From Spirochaetaceae bacterium (lineage in GTDB: Bacteria > Spirochaetota > Spirochaetia > Treponematales > Treponemataceae), in NCBI GenBank assembly GCA_017646305.1, contig JAGCMR010000244.1:1-8300 (forward strand): DNA of 8,300 nt, in the 5' to 3' direction. The translations under genes were made by a program, and so were the position numbers. The notes under the pieces are model-generated. The model made no database searches. It saw nothing but the letters and a program-made list of their open reading frames with translations, and was not told the origin of the DNA. How positions within the stretch are numbered: the first letter of the stretch is position 1; the number at the start of each line of letters is the position of its first letter. Positions 1 to 5,856 of the stretch are shown piece by piece.

Positions 1-297
1 ATTATCTTTGAGCGAATCAAGGAAGAGTTGCTATTGGGTAAGAGTCGGGCTGCTTCTATTGCCGCTGGATTCAACAATGCATTCTGGGCAATTATGGACG
101 GTAACATCACCACCTTTATTGCAGCTATGTTCTTGTCTCAGTTGGGAACAGGCCCCATTCAGGGATTTGCAGTAAGCCTTTCCATCGGTGTTGTTTCTTC
201 CGTATTCACCGCTTTGGTGGTTTCTCGATTGATGTTCGATATGGGAACTGATGTGCTGAAAAGACAGCGGGTAAGCATTAGCTGGAGGATCAAATAA
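1..297 (+). CDS. secD: Protein translocase subunit SecD, C-terminal part (5' end outside window)
   Basis: SecD works with SecF in the inner membrane, using the proton motive force to help release preproteins on the outer side of the SecYEG channel. The window holds the last 98 codons, open in frame from base 1. What is visible is the end of the RND-like membrane domain: an ERIKEEL loop, a membrane segment containing the family-typical DGNITTFIAA stretch, an LGTGPIQGFA turn, and a last membrane segment (SLSIGVVSSVFTALVVSRL), then a short basic tail. The stop codon TAA shares its last base with the ATG of secF, so the two are translationally coupled in one operon. The start and the periplasmic domain are not in the window. 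The identification rests on motif recognition and on the adjacent secF. Confidence 0.95.
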   Translation: MIFERIKEELLLGKSRAASIAAGFNNAFWAIMDGNITTFIAAMFLSQLGTGPIQGFAVSLSIGVVSSVFTALVVSRLMFDMGTDVLKRQRVSISWRIK

Positions 298-1541
298 TGA
301 AAAAGGTATTTCCATTTAGTAAATATATTGTTCCAGCAGTGGTTTTTAGTGCTGTTGTAATCCTGAGTGGATTGTTTCCTCTGTTTACCAAGGGAATTAA
401 CTTTGGAATTGACTTTAAGCCTGGTCTTATGGCTGAGGTTCGCTTGGTGGAGCCCGTGTTGGAGCTCTCCTATAGTGGTGCTGCATCCGTGGCTGTGGAA
501 ATCAATCCTTGGAATGTTACCTTGGTTGTAAGTGGTGTTGGTGCTGATAATGAAACTCGGGTGTATCCCTTTGCTGAGTATGCCACTGTTGGTGAAATGG
601 CTGCTGCCATGGCTGAAATTCCTGGTGTAACTGCTAATCCATTAAATGCCGCTACCCCTGCTGATGGCTTATTTGCCAATTCTGCTGTAGCTGCAGTGCT
701 TTCTTCCACACCCTACGATTTGTATTACAGTGGAGAAGGCCAGCTGGCTGATGCAGAGGCTGTACGTGCCGCATTAGTAAACTTAGATGATGTGTCTGTA
801 AAGGTTGCAGGCTCTGGTGCTGCTGAGGTGTTCCAGATTCGTATTGGAGACAGTGGCGATGGAAAAACCAGCTTGGATTTACAACTTTCTGTAACTGATG
901 CCTTGGCTTCTGCCTTTGGTGCCGACAATGTTGCCATCATCAAGACTGACTTTATTGGTGCTCAGTTCTCTGGTTCCTTGGTATTGCAGTCTGTATTGTT
1001 GGTACTTGCAGCCCTTTTCTTGATTTGGATTTATGCTACCATTCGTTTTAAGTGGGACTTTGCCTTGGCTTCTGTTTTGGCTATTACCCATGATGCTTTG
1101 GTGATTATTTCCTTTATTGCTTGGACACAGATGGAATTCAACACCGTAACTTTGGCAGCAATCTTGACCATTATCGGTTATGGTATTAACGATACTGTTG
1201 TTGTTCTAGACCGTGTTCGAGAGAATACTCGTCTCATGAAAACCAAGAACTTTATGGATATTATCAACCAATCTCAGTCAGATTGTTTTGGTCGTACCGT
1301 GATTACTACCATTACAACCTTGTTGGCAGTAGCTGCTCTGTGTGTCTTTACCACTGGTAGTATTCATGACTTTGCCTTGGCTTTGATTATTGGTATTGTA
1401 TCTAGTGCCTATTCTACCATCATGATTACAAGTGCTTTCTTGTCTAAGACACGAAAGAATTGGAAGCCTGAGGATGAGGGTAGAGATTCTTCAAAGCAAA
1501 AAAATAGTATCGTAGCTTTTCCTGACGGAAGTCGAGTTTAA
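297..1541 (+). CDS. secF: Protein translocase subunit SecF
   Basis: Partner of SecD in the inner-membrane translocase accessory complex. The 414-residue protein has one N-terminal membrane segment (about 10-30), a large extracytoplasmic domain (about 32-222), and five membrane segments (about 228-250, 254-276, 282-304, 332-354, 358-383), then a charged tail. The conserved TIIGYGINDTVVVLDRVREN motif is at 291-310. The start is firm: GGAGG at 284-288 lies 8 nt before the ATG, which overlaps the secD stop by one base. Odd points: E. coli SecF is near 323 residues, so this one is long, and the extra length sits in the extracytoplasmic domain, which is rich in Ala, Val and Gly. The segment after TM1 reads GIDFKPG where the family usually has GIDFTGG. 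A strong terminator 15 bp downstream ends the operon. Confidence 0.95.
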   Translation: MKKVFPFSKYIVPAVVFSAVVILSGLFPLFTKGINFGIDFKPGLMAEVRLVEPVLELSYSGAASVAVEINPWNVTLVVSGVGADNETRVYPFAEYATVGEMAAAMAEIPGVTANPLNAATPADGLFANSAVAAVLSSTPYDLYYSGEGQLADAEAVRAALVNLDDVSVKVAGSGAAEVFQIRIGDSGDGKTSLDLQLSVTDALASAFGADNVAIIKTDFIGAQFSGSLVLQSVLLVLAALFLIWIYATIRFKWDFALASVLAITHDALVIISFIAWTQMEFNTVTLAAILTIIGYGINDTVVVLDRVRENTRLMKTKNFMDIINQSQSDCFGRTVITTITTLLAVAALCVFTTGSIHDFALALIIGIVSSAYSTIMITSAFLSKTRKNWKPEDEGRDSSKQKNSIVAFPDGSRV

Positions 1542-1556
1542 AGGTTAGTTGCTAAG

Positions 1557-1592
1557 AAAACCGTTTCTGCATGACAGAAACGGTTTTTTTTT
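1557..1592 (+). terminator. Intrinsic terminator of the secDF operon
   Basis: A perfect 13-bp inverted repeat, AAAACCGTTTCTG (1557-1569) and CAGAAACGGTTTT (1575-1587), encloses a 5-nt loop. The T run extends from 1584 to 1592 (nine T). It lies 15 bp after the secF stop. On the opposite strand the A run would also supply a short U tract, but no gene converges here. Its loop also contains the candidate -35 of the next promoter. Confidence 0.92.
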
Positions 1593-1599
1593 GTACACT
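1571..1599 (+). promoter_or_regulatory. Candidate ispH promoter embedded in the secF terminator
   Basis: ATGACA (1571-1576, five of six matches to TTGACA) is followed after exactly 17 bp by TACACT (1594-1599, four of six matches to TATAAT). The expected transcription start is about 1605-1607, at the ATG chosen for ispH at 1606. The -35 lies in the loop and right arm of the terminator. This is a consensus match judged by eye, not a mapped promoter. Confidence 0.45.
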
Positions 1600-1605
1600 C
1601 ATGCT

Positions 1606-2553
1606 ATGAGTAATGAAATGAACAAGAAAATGGTGCCTACCGTTGTTCGGGCTAAGGTGTTAGGATATTGTATGGGAGTGCGTAGAGCTATGGAAGGAGC
1701 CCATAAAGCAGCCACAAATAATTCCAGTGGTCGGGTATGGACCTTGGGGCCATTAATTCATAATAAGACTGCATTGGATATGCTGGCTTCTGAGGGCGTG
1801 CAAATTCTGAAGGATGATGATTTTACCAAAATTGGTGGAGACGATGTGGTGGTGATTCGTGCCCACGGGGTAACACCTACGGTAAAAGCTGATGTAACTG
1901 CTCGCAGTAAGGCTGTAGTAGATGCCACCTGTCCTCGGGTAATGCTGAGTCAAAAGCGGGTGGCCGACTTTGCAGCCAAGGGCTATACCGTGATTATTGC
2001 AGGTGATAAAAATCATGGTGAGGTAACTGGCATTGCTGGTTGTGCTGAAGCTGCTGCTTCTGGAAATAGTCGTTGTATTTTGGTGGGAAATAAGGATGAT
2101 GCCCAAGACTATGTGACACAAATTCAAGATGGAAGGGAACCCCTTCCAGAAAAAGCTATTCTCATTTGTCAAACTACTATTAGTCGCTCAGAATATGATA
2201 GCATAGAGAATGTGTTAGTTCCTGCAATTTCTGGCTTAGAGGTGTTTGATACTATTTGTCCCGCTACCACAGAGCGACAGGATGCACTGGTTGATTTGCA
2301 GGGACAGGTAGATGGAGTTTTGATTATTGGTGGAAAACATTCTGCTAATACCCAACGTCTTTTAACCTCTGCACTGAGGTACTTTGATAAGGCTGCTTTG
2401 ATAGAGACTGCAGATGAAATTCCTGCTGAGTTTTTTCAGTTAGAGCGGGTTGGGCTTAGTGCTGGGGCTTCTACACCGGATGAAGTGATTGATGAGGTAG
2501 AACGACGATTACAAGATGGAGAAAATATTTCACATGAGGAAATAAAGCTATGA
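1606..2553 (+). CDS. ispH: 4-hydroxy-3-methylbut-2-enyl diphosphate reductase (IspH)
   Basis: Last enzyme of the MEP isoprenoid pathway: a [4Fe-4S] enzyme reducing HMBPP to IPP and DMAPP in the cytoplasm. With the start at 1606 it is 315 residues, normal for the family. The three cluster cysteines are C22 (GYCMGVRRA), C109 (DATCPRV) and C218 (DTICPATTERQ). The substrate-binding histidines are H52 (GPLIHN), H87 (RAHGVTP) and H137 with catalytic E139 (DKNHGEVTG). Also seen are QTTISR (189-194), GGKHSANTQRL (242-252) and GLSAGASTPDEV (283-294). A TTG start at 1549 is rejected because it would place the terminator hairpin inside the coding region. ATGs at 1606, 1618 and 1630 are all possible. None has a Shine-Dalgarno; 1606 fits a leaderless message. 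The stop overlaps the next gene by ATGA. Confidence 0.95.
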   Translation: MSNEMNKKMVPTVVRAKVLGYCMGVRRAMEGAHKAATNNSSGRVWTLGPLIHNKTALDMLASEGVQILKDDDFTKIGGDDVVVIRAHGVTPTVKADVTARSKAVVDATCPRVMLSQKRVADFAAKGYTVIIAGDKNHGEVTGIAGCAEAAASGNSRCILVGNKDDAQDYVTQIQDGREPLPEKAILICQTTISRSEYDSIENVLVPAISGLEVFDTICPATTERQDALVDLQGQVDGVLIIGGKHSANTQRLLTSALRYFDKAALIETADEIPAEFFQLERVGLSAGASTPDEVIDEVERRLQDGENISHEEIKL

Positions 2554-3755
2554 ATCCGTTAAAAAAGGCGTATTGTCGTTGTTTTCAGTTAGCCTTTCGC
2601 TTGGCAATTCCTCTTATGCCTTATCGCAAGCCTCAGATTTTTTCGTCCATAAAAGAATGTGTGGAAAAATTGGCAGAATTGAAAATCACTTCCTTGCTTT
2701 TGGTGACAGATAGTTTTCTTCGGAAATCTGGAGTGACAGCCTCCTTGGAAAATTTGCTCAAGGAGAAGGGTATTGCCTGTTATGTGTATGACGGAACTCA
2801 GCCAAATCCCACTGTCCAGAATGTGGAGGAGGCAACTGCCTTGTACCGAGCCAATAACTGCCAAGCTCTGATTGCCTTTGGTGGTGGTTCTTCCATGGAC
2901 TGTGCTAAGGCCACGGGAGCCTGTGTGGTGTATCCCAAAAAGACCTTGGCTCAAATGAGGGGATTACTGCGGGTTTTGAGAAAGCTTCCTCCTCTGGTGG
3001 CAATTCCCACTACAGCAGGAACAGGAAGTGAGACAACGGTAACTGCCGTTATTACTGACCCTGTGGAAAAGCACAAGTATACTATGAACAACTTTACCAT
3101 GATTCCTCGTTACGCTGTCTTAGCTCCCGAGGTGACGTATACTTTACCAGCTCATCTCACTTCTACCACAGGCATGGATGCTCTTGCTCATGCTGTAGAA
3201 GCTTATATCGGTGGATCCACCACAAAAGAAACGCGGCAAATGGCCTTGGATGCCACAAGATTGATTTTCGGAAACATTAAGGCTGCCTACGATGATGGTA
3301 ATAATCATGCTGCACGAGAGGCTATGCTTCAGGCTGCTTACAAGGCTGGTGTTGCCTTTACTCAGTCCTACGTAGGATATATTCATGCGGTGGCTCATAC
3401 CTTGGGAGGTCAATATGGCATTCCTCATGGCTTGGCAAATTCTGTGCTGATGCCTGTGGTGCTGGAAAAATATGGTAGTGCTGTGTATAAAAAGCTTCAT
3501 CAAATGGCTGATGCTGCAGGGGTCTGTCTTGACTCTGATACCCATGAGGTGGCAGCCAAGAAATTTATTCAGTCTATTCGAGATTTGAACAAGTACATGA
3601 ACATTCCTGAATCCTTTGATGCTATTCGAGAGGAAGATATTCCTCACATGGTATCTTATGCAGAAAAAGAGGCAAACCCGCTTTATCCTGTGCCTGTGCT
3701 GATGGATAAGGATGAGTTGGAATACTTTTATAGAGCAGTAATGTCCAAGTCATAA
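2550..3755 (+). CDS. Iron-containing alcohol dehydrogenase
   Basis: A 401-residue member of the Fe-ADH (group III) family, which interconverts alcohols and aldehydes with NAD(P)H in the cytoplasm. The Rossmann-like domain carries GGGSSMDCAKATG (111-123) and PTTAGTGSE (153-161). Metal ligands by alignment with the E. coli FucO pattern are D210 and H214 (MDALAHAVEAY) and H279 and H293 (HAVAHTLGGQYGIPHG); the 4- and 14-residue spacings match FucO, and the additional conserved H283 is present. An N-terminal extension of about 30 residues, basic and hydrophobic, precedes the core. The start overlaps the ispH stop by ATGA, with GAGGA (2536-2540) nine nt upstream, so the two are coupled. The substrate cannot be read from sequence; a role in fermentative alcohol formation, perhaps with the aldehyde dehydrogenase at 7518, is inference. 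Confidence 0.93.
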   Translation: MNPLKKAYCRCFQLAFRLAIPLMPYRKPQIFSSIKECVEKLAELKITSLLLVTDSFLRKSGVTASLENLLKEKGIACYVYDGTQPNPTVQNVEEATALYRANNCQALIAFGGGSSMDCAKATGACVVYPKKTLAQMRGLLRVLRKLPPLVAIPTTAGTGSETTVTAVITDPVEKHKYTMNNFTMIPRYAVLAPEVTYTLPAHLTSTTGMDALAHAVEAYIGGSTTKETRQMALDATRLIFGNIKAAYDDGNNHAAREAMLQAAYKAGVAFTQSYVGYIHAVAHTLGGQYGIPHGLANSVLMPVVLEKYGSAVYKKLHQMADAAGVCLDSDTHEVAAKKFIQSIRDLNKYMNIPESFDAIREEDIPHMVSYAEKEANPLYPVPVLMDKDELEYFYRAVMSKS

Positions 3756-3763
3756 TGAAAAAG

Positions 3764-3795
3764 CCTGTCCAAGTTTATCTTGAACAGGTTTTTTT
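3764..3795 (+). terminator. Bidirectional terminator between the alcohol dehydrogenase gene and the convergent small gene
   Basis: CCTGT-C-CAAG (3764-3773) pairs with CTTG-A-ACAGG (3779-3788) around a 5-nt loop, with one C-A mismatch in the stem. Seven T follow (3789-3795). It lies 8 bp after the alcohol dehydrogenase stop. Read on the - strand, the stem is followed by a five-base T run, so it can also end the convergent 74-aa gene whose stop is at 3807. Confidence 0.85.
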
Positions 3796-3806
3796 CTAAA
3801 AATAAT

Positions 3807-4031
3807 TTATTTGCCATGTTCAGCCAAAATTGCTTTGGCTTTGTCGTTCATATTGGGGAAAAGCGTGTCTGGAACAAAGTTGGGGCCTAAGGTGGTGGCT
3901 ACAATGTATCTTGCACAGATAGTTTTATCACCTTCGCAATATTTCTGCTTGTACATACTACCAAGACCCGAATCCATCGTCATCTTTCCCTGATAAAAAG
4001 GACACTTTGCAAGTTTTTCACACATTGCCAT
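3807..4031 (-). CDS. Small four-cysteine protein, function unknown
   Basis: A 74-residue soluble protein with no signal peptide. Four cysteines in two pairs are visible: C4 and C10 (MCEKLAKCPFY) and C32 and C39 (KYCEGDKTICARY), a spacing that suggests a metal or Fe-S site, followed by a hydrophobic LGPNFVPDTLFPN segment (48-60). I recognise this as a type of small Cys protein seen in anaerobes but know no assigned function. The start at 4031 is chosen because GGAGG (4043-4039) lies 7 nt upstream and a good promoter lies just beyond. The frame stays open upstream to 4190, but that part runs through the promoter and has no such support. A second ATG two codons in (4025) is possible. Convergent with the alcohol dehydrogenase gene and sharing its terminator. 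Confidence 0.85.
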   Translation of the reverse strand: MAMCEKLAKCPFYQGKMTMDSGLGSMYKQKYCEGDKTICARYIVATTLGPNFVPDTLFPNMNDKAKAILAEHGK

Positions 4032-4064
4032 AAGATTGCCTCCATTCCATAGTTTGATATTTAC

Positions 4065-4094
4065 AGTATACCACGAGTTTTTTTTATTCAACAA
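4065..4094 (-). promoter_or_regulatory. Promoter of the 74-aa four-cysteine protein gene
   Basis: On the - strand TTGTTG (4094-4089) is followed after 18 bp by TATACT (4070-4065), preceded by TGG, giving an extended -10. The expected start near 4058 leaves a leader of about 27 nt that contains the GGAGG of the gene. The spacer includes an A8 tract. Confidence 0.7.
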
Positions 4095-4136
4095 GGAATA
4101 AATACATTGGGTGGAGAATCTATCTAAGAAAGCCAC

Positions 4137-4165
4137 TTGAAAAAAAATAAACGTAGTTATATATT
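4137..4165 (+). promoter_or_regulatory. Promoter of the candidate antitoxin RNA
   Basis: TTGAAA (4137-4142) and TATATT (4160-4165) are separated by exactly 17 bp on the + strand. No protein-coding gene follows in this direction; the next element is a short stretch ending in a strong terminator. The expected start is the A at about 4172. Confidence 0.65.
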
Positions 4166-4171
4166 TAAAGC

Positions 4172-4260
4172 AGGAAGCGCCAAAGCTCATTTGGTCGTCT
4201 CCACATTTTGACTAAAGCTGCCAAAAGTTGGGGTCAATCAATTTTGGCGGCTTTTTTTTT
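4172..4260 (+). ncRNA. Candidate cis-antisense antitoxin RNA (type I TA, RatA-like arrangement)
   Basis: An untranslated transcript of about 89 nt is predicted between the promoter at 4137-4165 and the terminator whose T run ends at 4260. It has a small 5' hairpin (CCAAA 4180-4184 with TTTGG 4190-4194) and the terminator hairpin. Its last roughly 47 nt are complementary to the 3' untranslated end of the toxin mRNA made from the other strand, and its 3' end falls on the toxin stop codon (4261-4259). In Bacillus txpA/ratA the toxin message and antitoxin RNA also converge and overlap at their 3' ends. Its first bases resemble the 5' end of the toxin mRNA. No open reading frame of note is present. 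Everything here is prediction from sequence; no RNA evidence is available. Confidence 0.6.
4214..4260 (+). terminator. Strong terminator on the + strand, shared in part with the toxin mRNA
   Basis: AAAGCTGCCAAAA (4214-4226) pairs with TTTTGGCGGCTTT (4242-4254), 13 bp with one T-G wobble, and the T run is 4252-4260 (nine T). On the - strand the same stem would be followed by only TTT, so it is weak for the toxin message and may allow read-through into the antisense region. With no + strand protein gene upstream, its presence is the main hint of a small RNA. Confidence 0.85.
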
Positions 4261-4345
4261 ACTCTTTCTTATCCAAATAAGAGAGCAAACTAAGAATTAG
4301 AATAGCTACGTTAATAGCCAACGAAAAAATTTCGTATATCGTCAT
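4259..4345 (-). CDS. Small hydrophobic peptide, putative type I toxin of the TxpA / holin-like-toxin kind
   Basis: A 28-residue peptide beginning MTIYEIFSLAINVAILIL and ending YLDKKE. A short polar N-terminus with Tyr-Glu at 4-5, a single membrane helix (about 6-24) and a charged DKKE tail match the pattern of TxpA (MSTYESLMVMIGFANLI) and the short Firmicutes holin-like toxins, which damage the cell membrane when made in excess. A perfect GGGAGG (4358-4353) lies 7 nt before the ATG, and a consensus promoter lies about 80 bp further up. The leader folds so that the GGGAGG is paired, and a convergent RNA overlaps the 3' end. The resemblance is by eye, and short hydrophobic peptides can match by chance; the surrounding architecture is what raises confidence. 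It is below usual gene-finder length limits. Confidence 0.72.
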   Translation of the reverse strand: MTIYEIFSLAINVAILILSLLSYLDKKE

Positions 4346-4351
4346 CTTAGA

Positions 4352-4399
4352 GCCTCCCAATCATTTATTTCCAGCAAAAACTGGTTAGAGTTGGGAGAC
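4352..4399 (-). promoter_or_regulatory. Leader hairpin that sequesters the toxin ribosome binding site
   Basis: In the - strand RNA, GUCUCCCAA (4399-4391) can pair with UUGGGAGGC (4360-4352), nine pairs including one G-U, burying the whole GGGAGG. An inner CCAG/CUGG stem (4384-4381 with 4374-4371) caps it. The one imperfect pair is a G-U wobble in this strand but a C-A mismatch in the other, so the fold is better formed in the toxin mRNA than in a + strand RNA. Confidence 0.7.
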
Positions 4400-4430
4400 G
4401 CCGCCTGAACTGAGGCACTTCCTAAATTTA

Positions 4431-4459
4431 ATTATAAATAATAACCATAAATTTGTAAA
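4431..4459 (-). promoter_or_regulatory. Promoter of the toxin mRNA
   Basis: TTTACA (4459-4454), a 17-bp spacer and a perfect TATAAT (4436-4431) on the - strand. The expected start is about 4424-4423, giving a leader of roughly 79 nt before the peptide ATG. This is the best -10 hexamer in the window. Confidence 0.78.
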
Positions 4460-4498
4460 GTATATTTGAGAGTGTGTTAAAAGGTTACTACTTGTTGT

Positions 4499-4528
4499 GT
4501 GAATTATAATTTTTATTACAAAATTCAC
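4499..4528 (-). repeat. A+T-rich hairpin at the end of the exported-protein operon
   Basis: GTGAATT (4499-4505) and AATTCAC (4522-4528) form a 7-bp stem, with an inner TAAT/ATTA stem (4507-4510 with 4515-4518) around a TTTT loop. It begins at the last base of the stop codon of the 435-aa lipoprotein gene. No T run follows on either strand, so it is at best a non-canonical terminator or an RNA 3'-end stabiliser separating that operon from the toxin promoter. Confidence 0.4.
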
Positions 4529-5835
4529 TATTGTGATTTTTGTTCTGGATATAACTCTAACATTACACGTGCAAAGCCTTTGGCTGATACCTGATACGTA
4601 TACTCATATTGCAAGTCAGAAACTTTTACTACCAAATCTTCTCCTACAAGTAATTTATCAAGAATAAATTGCGTGGAATTTTTATATTCTTTCCAAGAAT
4701 CATTGTAATGTGCAAATTGCATAAAACCATCTTTCCATGATGGCTGAATAGATTTTATAAGTAATTCCTGTAGAGGGGTTCCATGGAGTATTTCTACTCC
4801 TCCTTCTACCCATCTACTTATTTCTCGAAAATTGTGAAAATATTTATCTTTAATACTCATAGTGAGATGGTTTGAAAATCCAACTTTGACACTCTTATAA
4901 TCAACAAGCAATGATATAAGCGGGACTTTGACACTCTTATATTCAGTTTTACCGTCCACTTCTACAGAACCTGATACGGTTTCATCCGTTCCAAAGACAA
5001 GGTAGGCTTTTGATGTAAATGGAGCAGTTGTTTCTATTAGTTGCATTTCAACTAAAGCCTCTTTAGCTGATGAAAGAAGCTCTTTTTCTGTGAACCACAA
5101 TCCTTCCTCCATATTTGAAAATTCTGGAACATAAAAGGGAACAGGATTATCATATTCAGGTGGACTAAAAACATCTTTTACAGGATCGTTTATTTTTCTT
5201 TGTTCATCAAGTTTCTTTTTAGCCTCTCCAGTTCTCCAACCAATGCTAATACTAGGATATATATTGAACTGAGGATATATGCCTTCACTTTTATAGTTTT
5301 TTGATATTCCAATATAATCGTTAGTTTTCTTTTCAAATGTATATGATGTACCTTCAATGCTCAATAAAGTACCTATACGCATATAAAAATGATTGCCAAA
5401 GTAAAAGTCGGATGATAGGTCGAGTCCAAACCCTATTCCCCTAGAGGCAACATTTGGATAGCCTTCCATTCCGTCGTAAATAAGTATTGTAGAAGCAAGT
5501 CCTGGGGATAGATTAAAAGATATACGTTCTCCTATATCAAATACTTTAAATGAAGGAGCCACAAATATGTTGCATCCAAGTCCAGAACCTGCACCAATTA
5601 TTTCTATAGGATTATTATTGGCGGATATAGATGTTGGCATAATTGAAGTAAAGTGTATGTTATATCCTATATGATTGGTATACATTTGTTTTATGTTTAG
5701 TCCAAATGTAATGCCTGTTACGTCAATATTTTCTCCCTTTTCCATTGTTCCTCCAGCACTAAAATTATAGTAACCTGTAGAACCACATCCAAAAAAAGTG
5801 AGAGTCAATATAATAAGTAAAATTATCTTTTTCAT
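4528..5835 (-). CDS. Large predicted lipoprotein with beta-barrel-like N-terminal half, function unknown
   Basis: 435 residues. The N-terminus MKKIILLIILTLTFFGC is a lipoprotein signal peptide with a loose lipobox ending at C17, as accepted in spirochaetes. Residues about 20-203 alternate Gly and aromatic residues in short amphipathic strands (for example GLGCNIFVAPSF, GFGLDLSSDFYFG, YPSISIGW), as in small outer-membrane beta-barrels. After a charged linker (204-228) comes a second, mixed domain (about 229-435) that I do not recognise. It contains YKSVKV twice (299-304 and 313-318), encoded by a perfect 17-bp direct repeat. AAGGGG (5850-5845) lies nine nt before the start. Last gene of the four-gene operon, 21 bp after its neighbour. 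Composition is clearly more A+T rich than the secF or alcohol dehydrogenase genes. Surface or periplasmic location is inference. Confidence 0.85.
   Translation of the reverse strand: MKKIILLIILTLTFFGCGSTGYYNFSAGGTMEKGENIDVTGITFGLNIKQMYTNHIGYNIHFTSIMPTSISANNNPIEIIGAGSGLGCNIFVAPSFKVFDIGERISFNLSPGLASTILIYDGMEGYPNVASRGIGFGLDLSSDFYFGNHFYMRIGTLLSIEGTSYTFEKKTNDYIGISKNYKSEGIYPQFNIYPSISIGWRTGEAKKKLDEQRKINDPVKDVFSPPEYDNPVPFYVPEFSNMEEGLWFTEKELLSSAKEALVEMQLIETTAPFTSKAYLVFGTDETVSGSVEVDGKTEYKSVKVPLISLLVDYKSVKVGFSNHLTMSIKDKYFHNFREISRWVEGGVEILHGTPLQELLIKSIQPSWKDGFMQFAHYNDSWKEYKNSTQFILDKLLVGEDLVVKVSDLQYEYTYQVSAKGFARVMLELYPEQKSQ
4883..4941 (-). repeat. 17-bp in-frame direct repeat inside the lipoprotein gene
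   Basis: ACTTTGACACTCTTATA occurs on the + strand at 4883-4899 and again at 4925-4941, an offset of 42 bp (14 codons). It encodes the repeated YKSVKV. Because the offset is a multiple of three, recombination between copies would remove or add 14 residues without breaking the frame. Confidence 0.8.
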
Positions 5836-5856
5836 ACGAGTTATCCCCTTAATGAC

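Noticed and set aside
1549..1605. Upstream TTG start that would lengthen IspH by 19 residues
   Set aside because: The added codons are the terminator hairpin and T run; no Shine-Dalgarno supports it, and the IspH family does not have this extension.
1753..2172. - strand open frame of 139 codons inside ispH
   Set aside because: It is antisense to a conserved enzyme gene, has no start signals, and its residues look like a codon-bias artefact.
4032..4190. Upstream extension of the four-cysteine protein frame to an ATG at 4190
   Set aside because: It runs through a good promoter (4094-4065) and the GGAGG that serves the ATG at 4031; the added residues show no domain.
4261..4430. A riboswitch or T-box for a + strand gene, suggested by the hairpins here
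   Set aside because: No + strand gene follows; the hairpins pair better on the - strand and fit the toxin leader.
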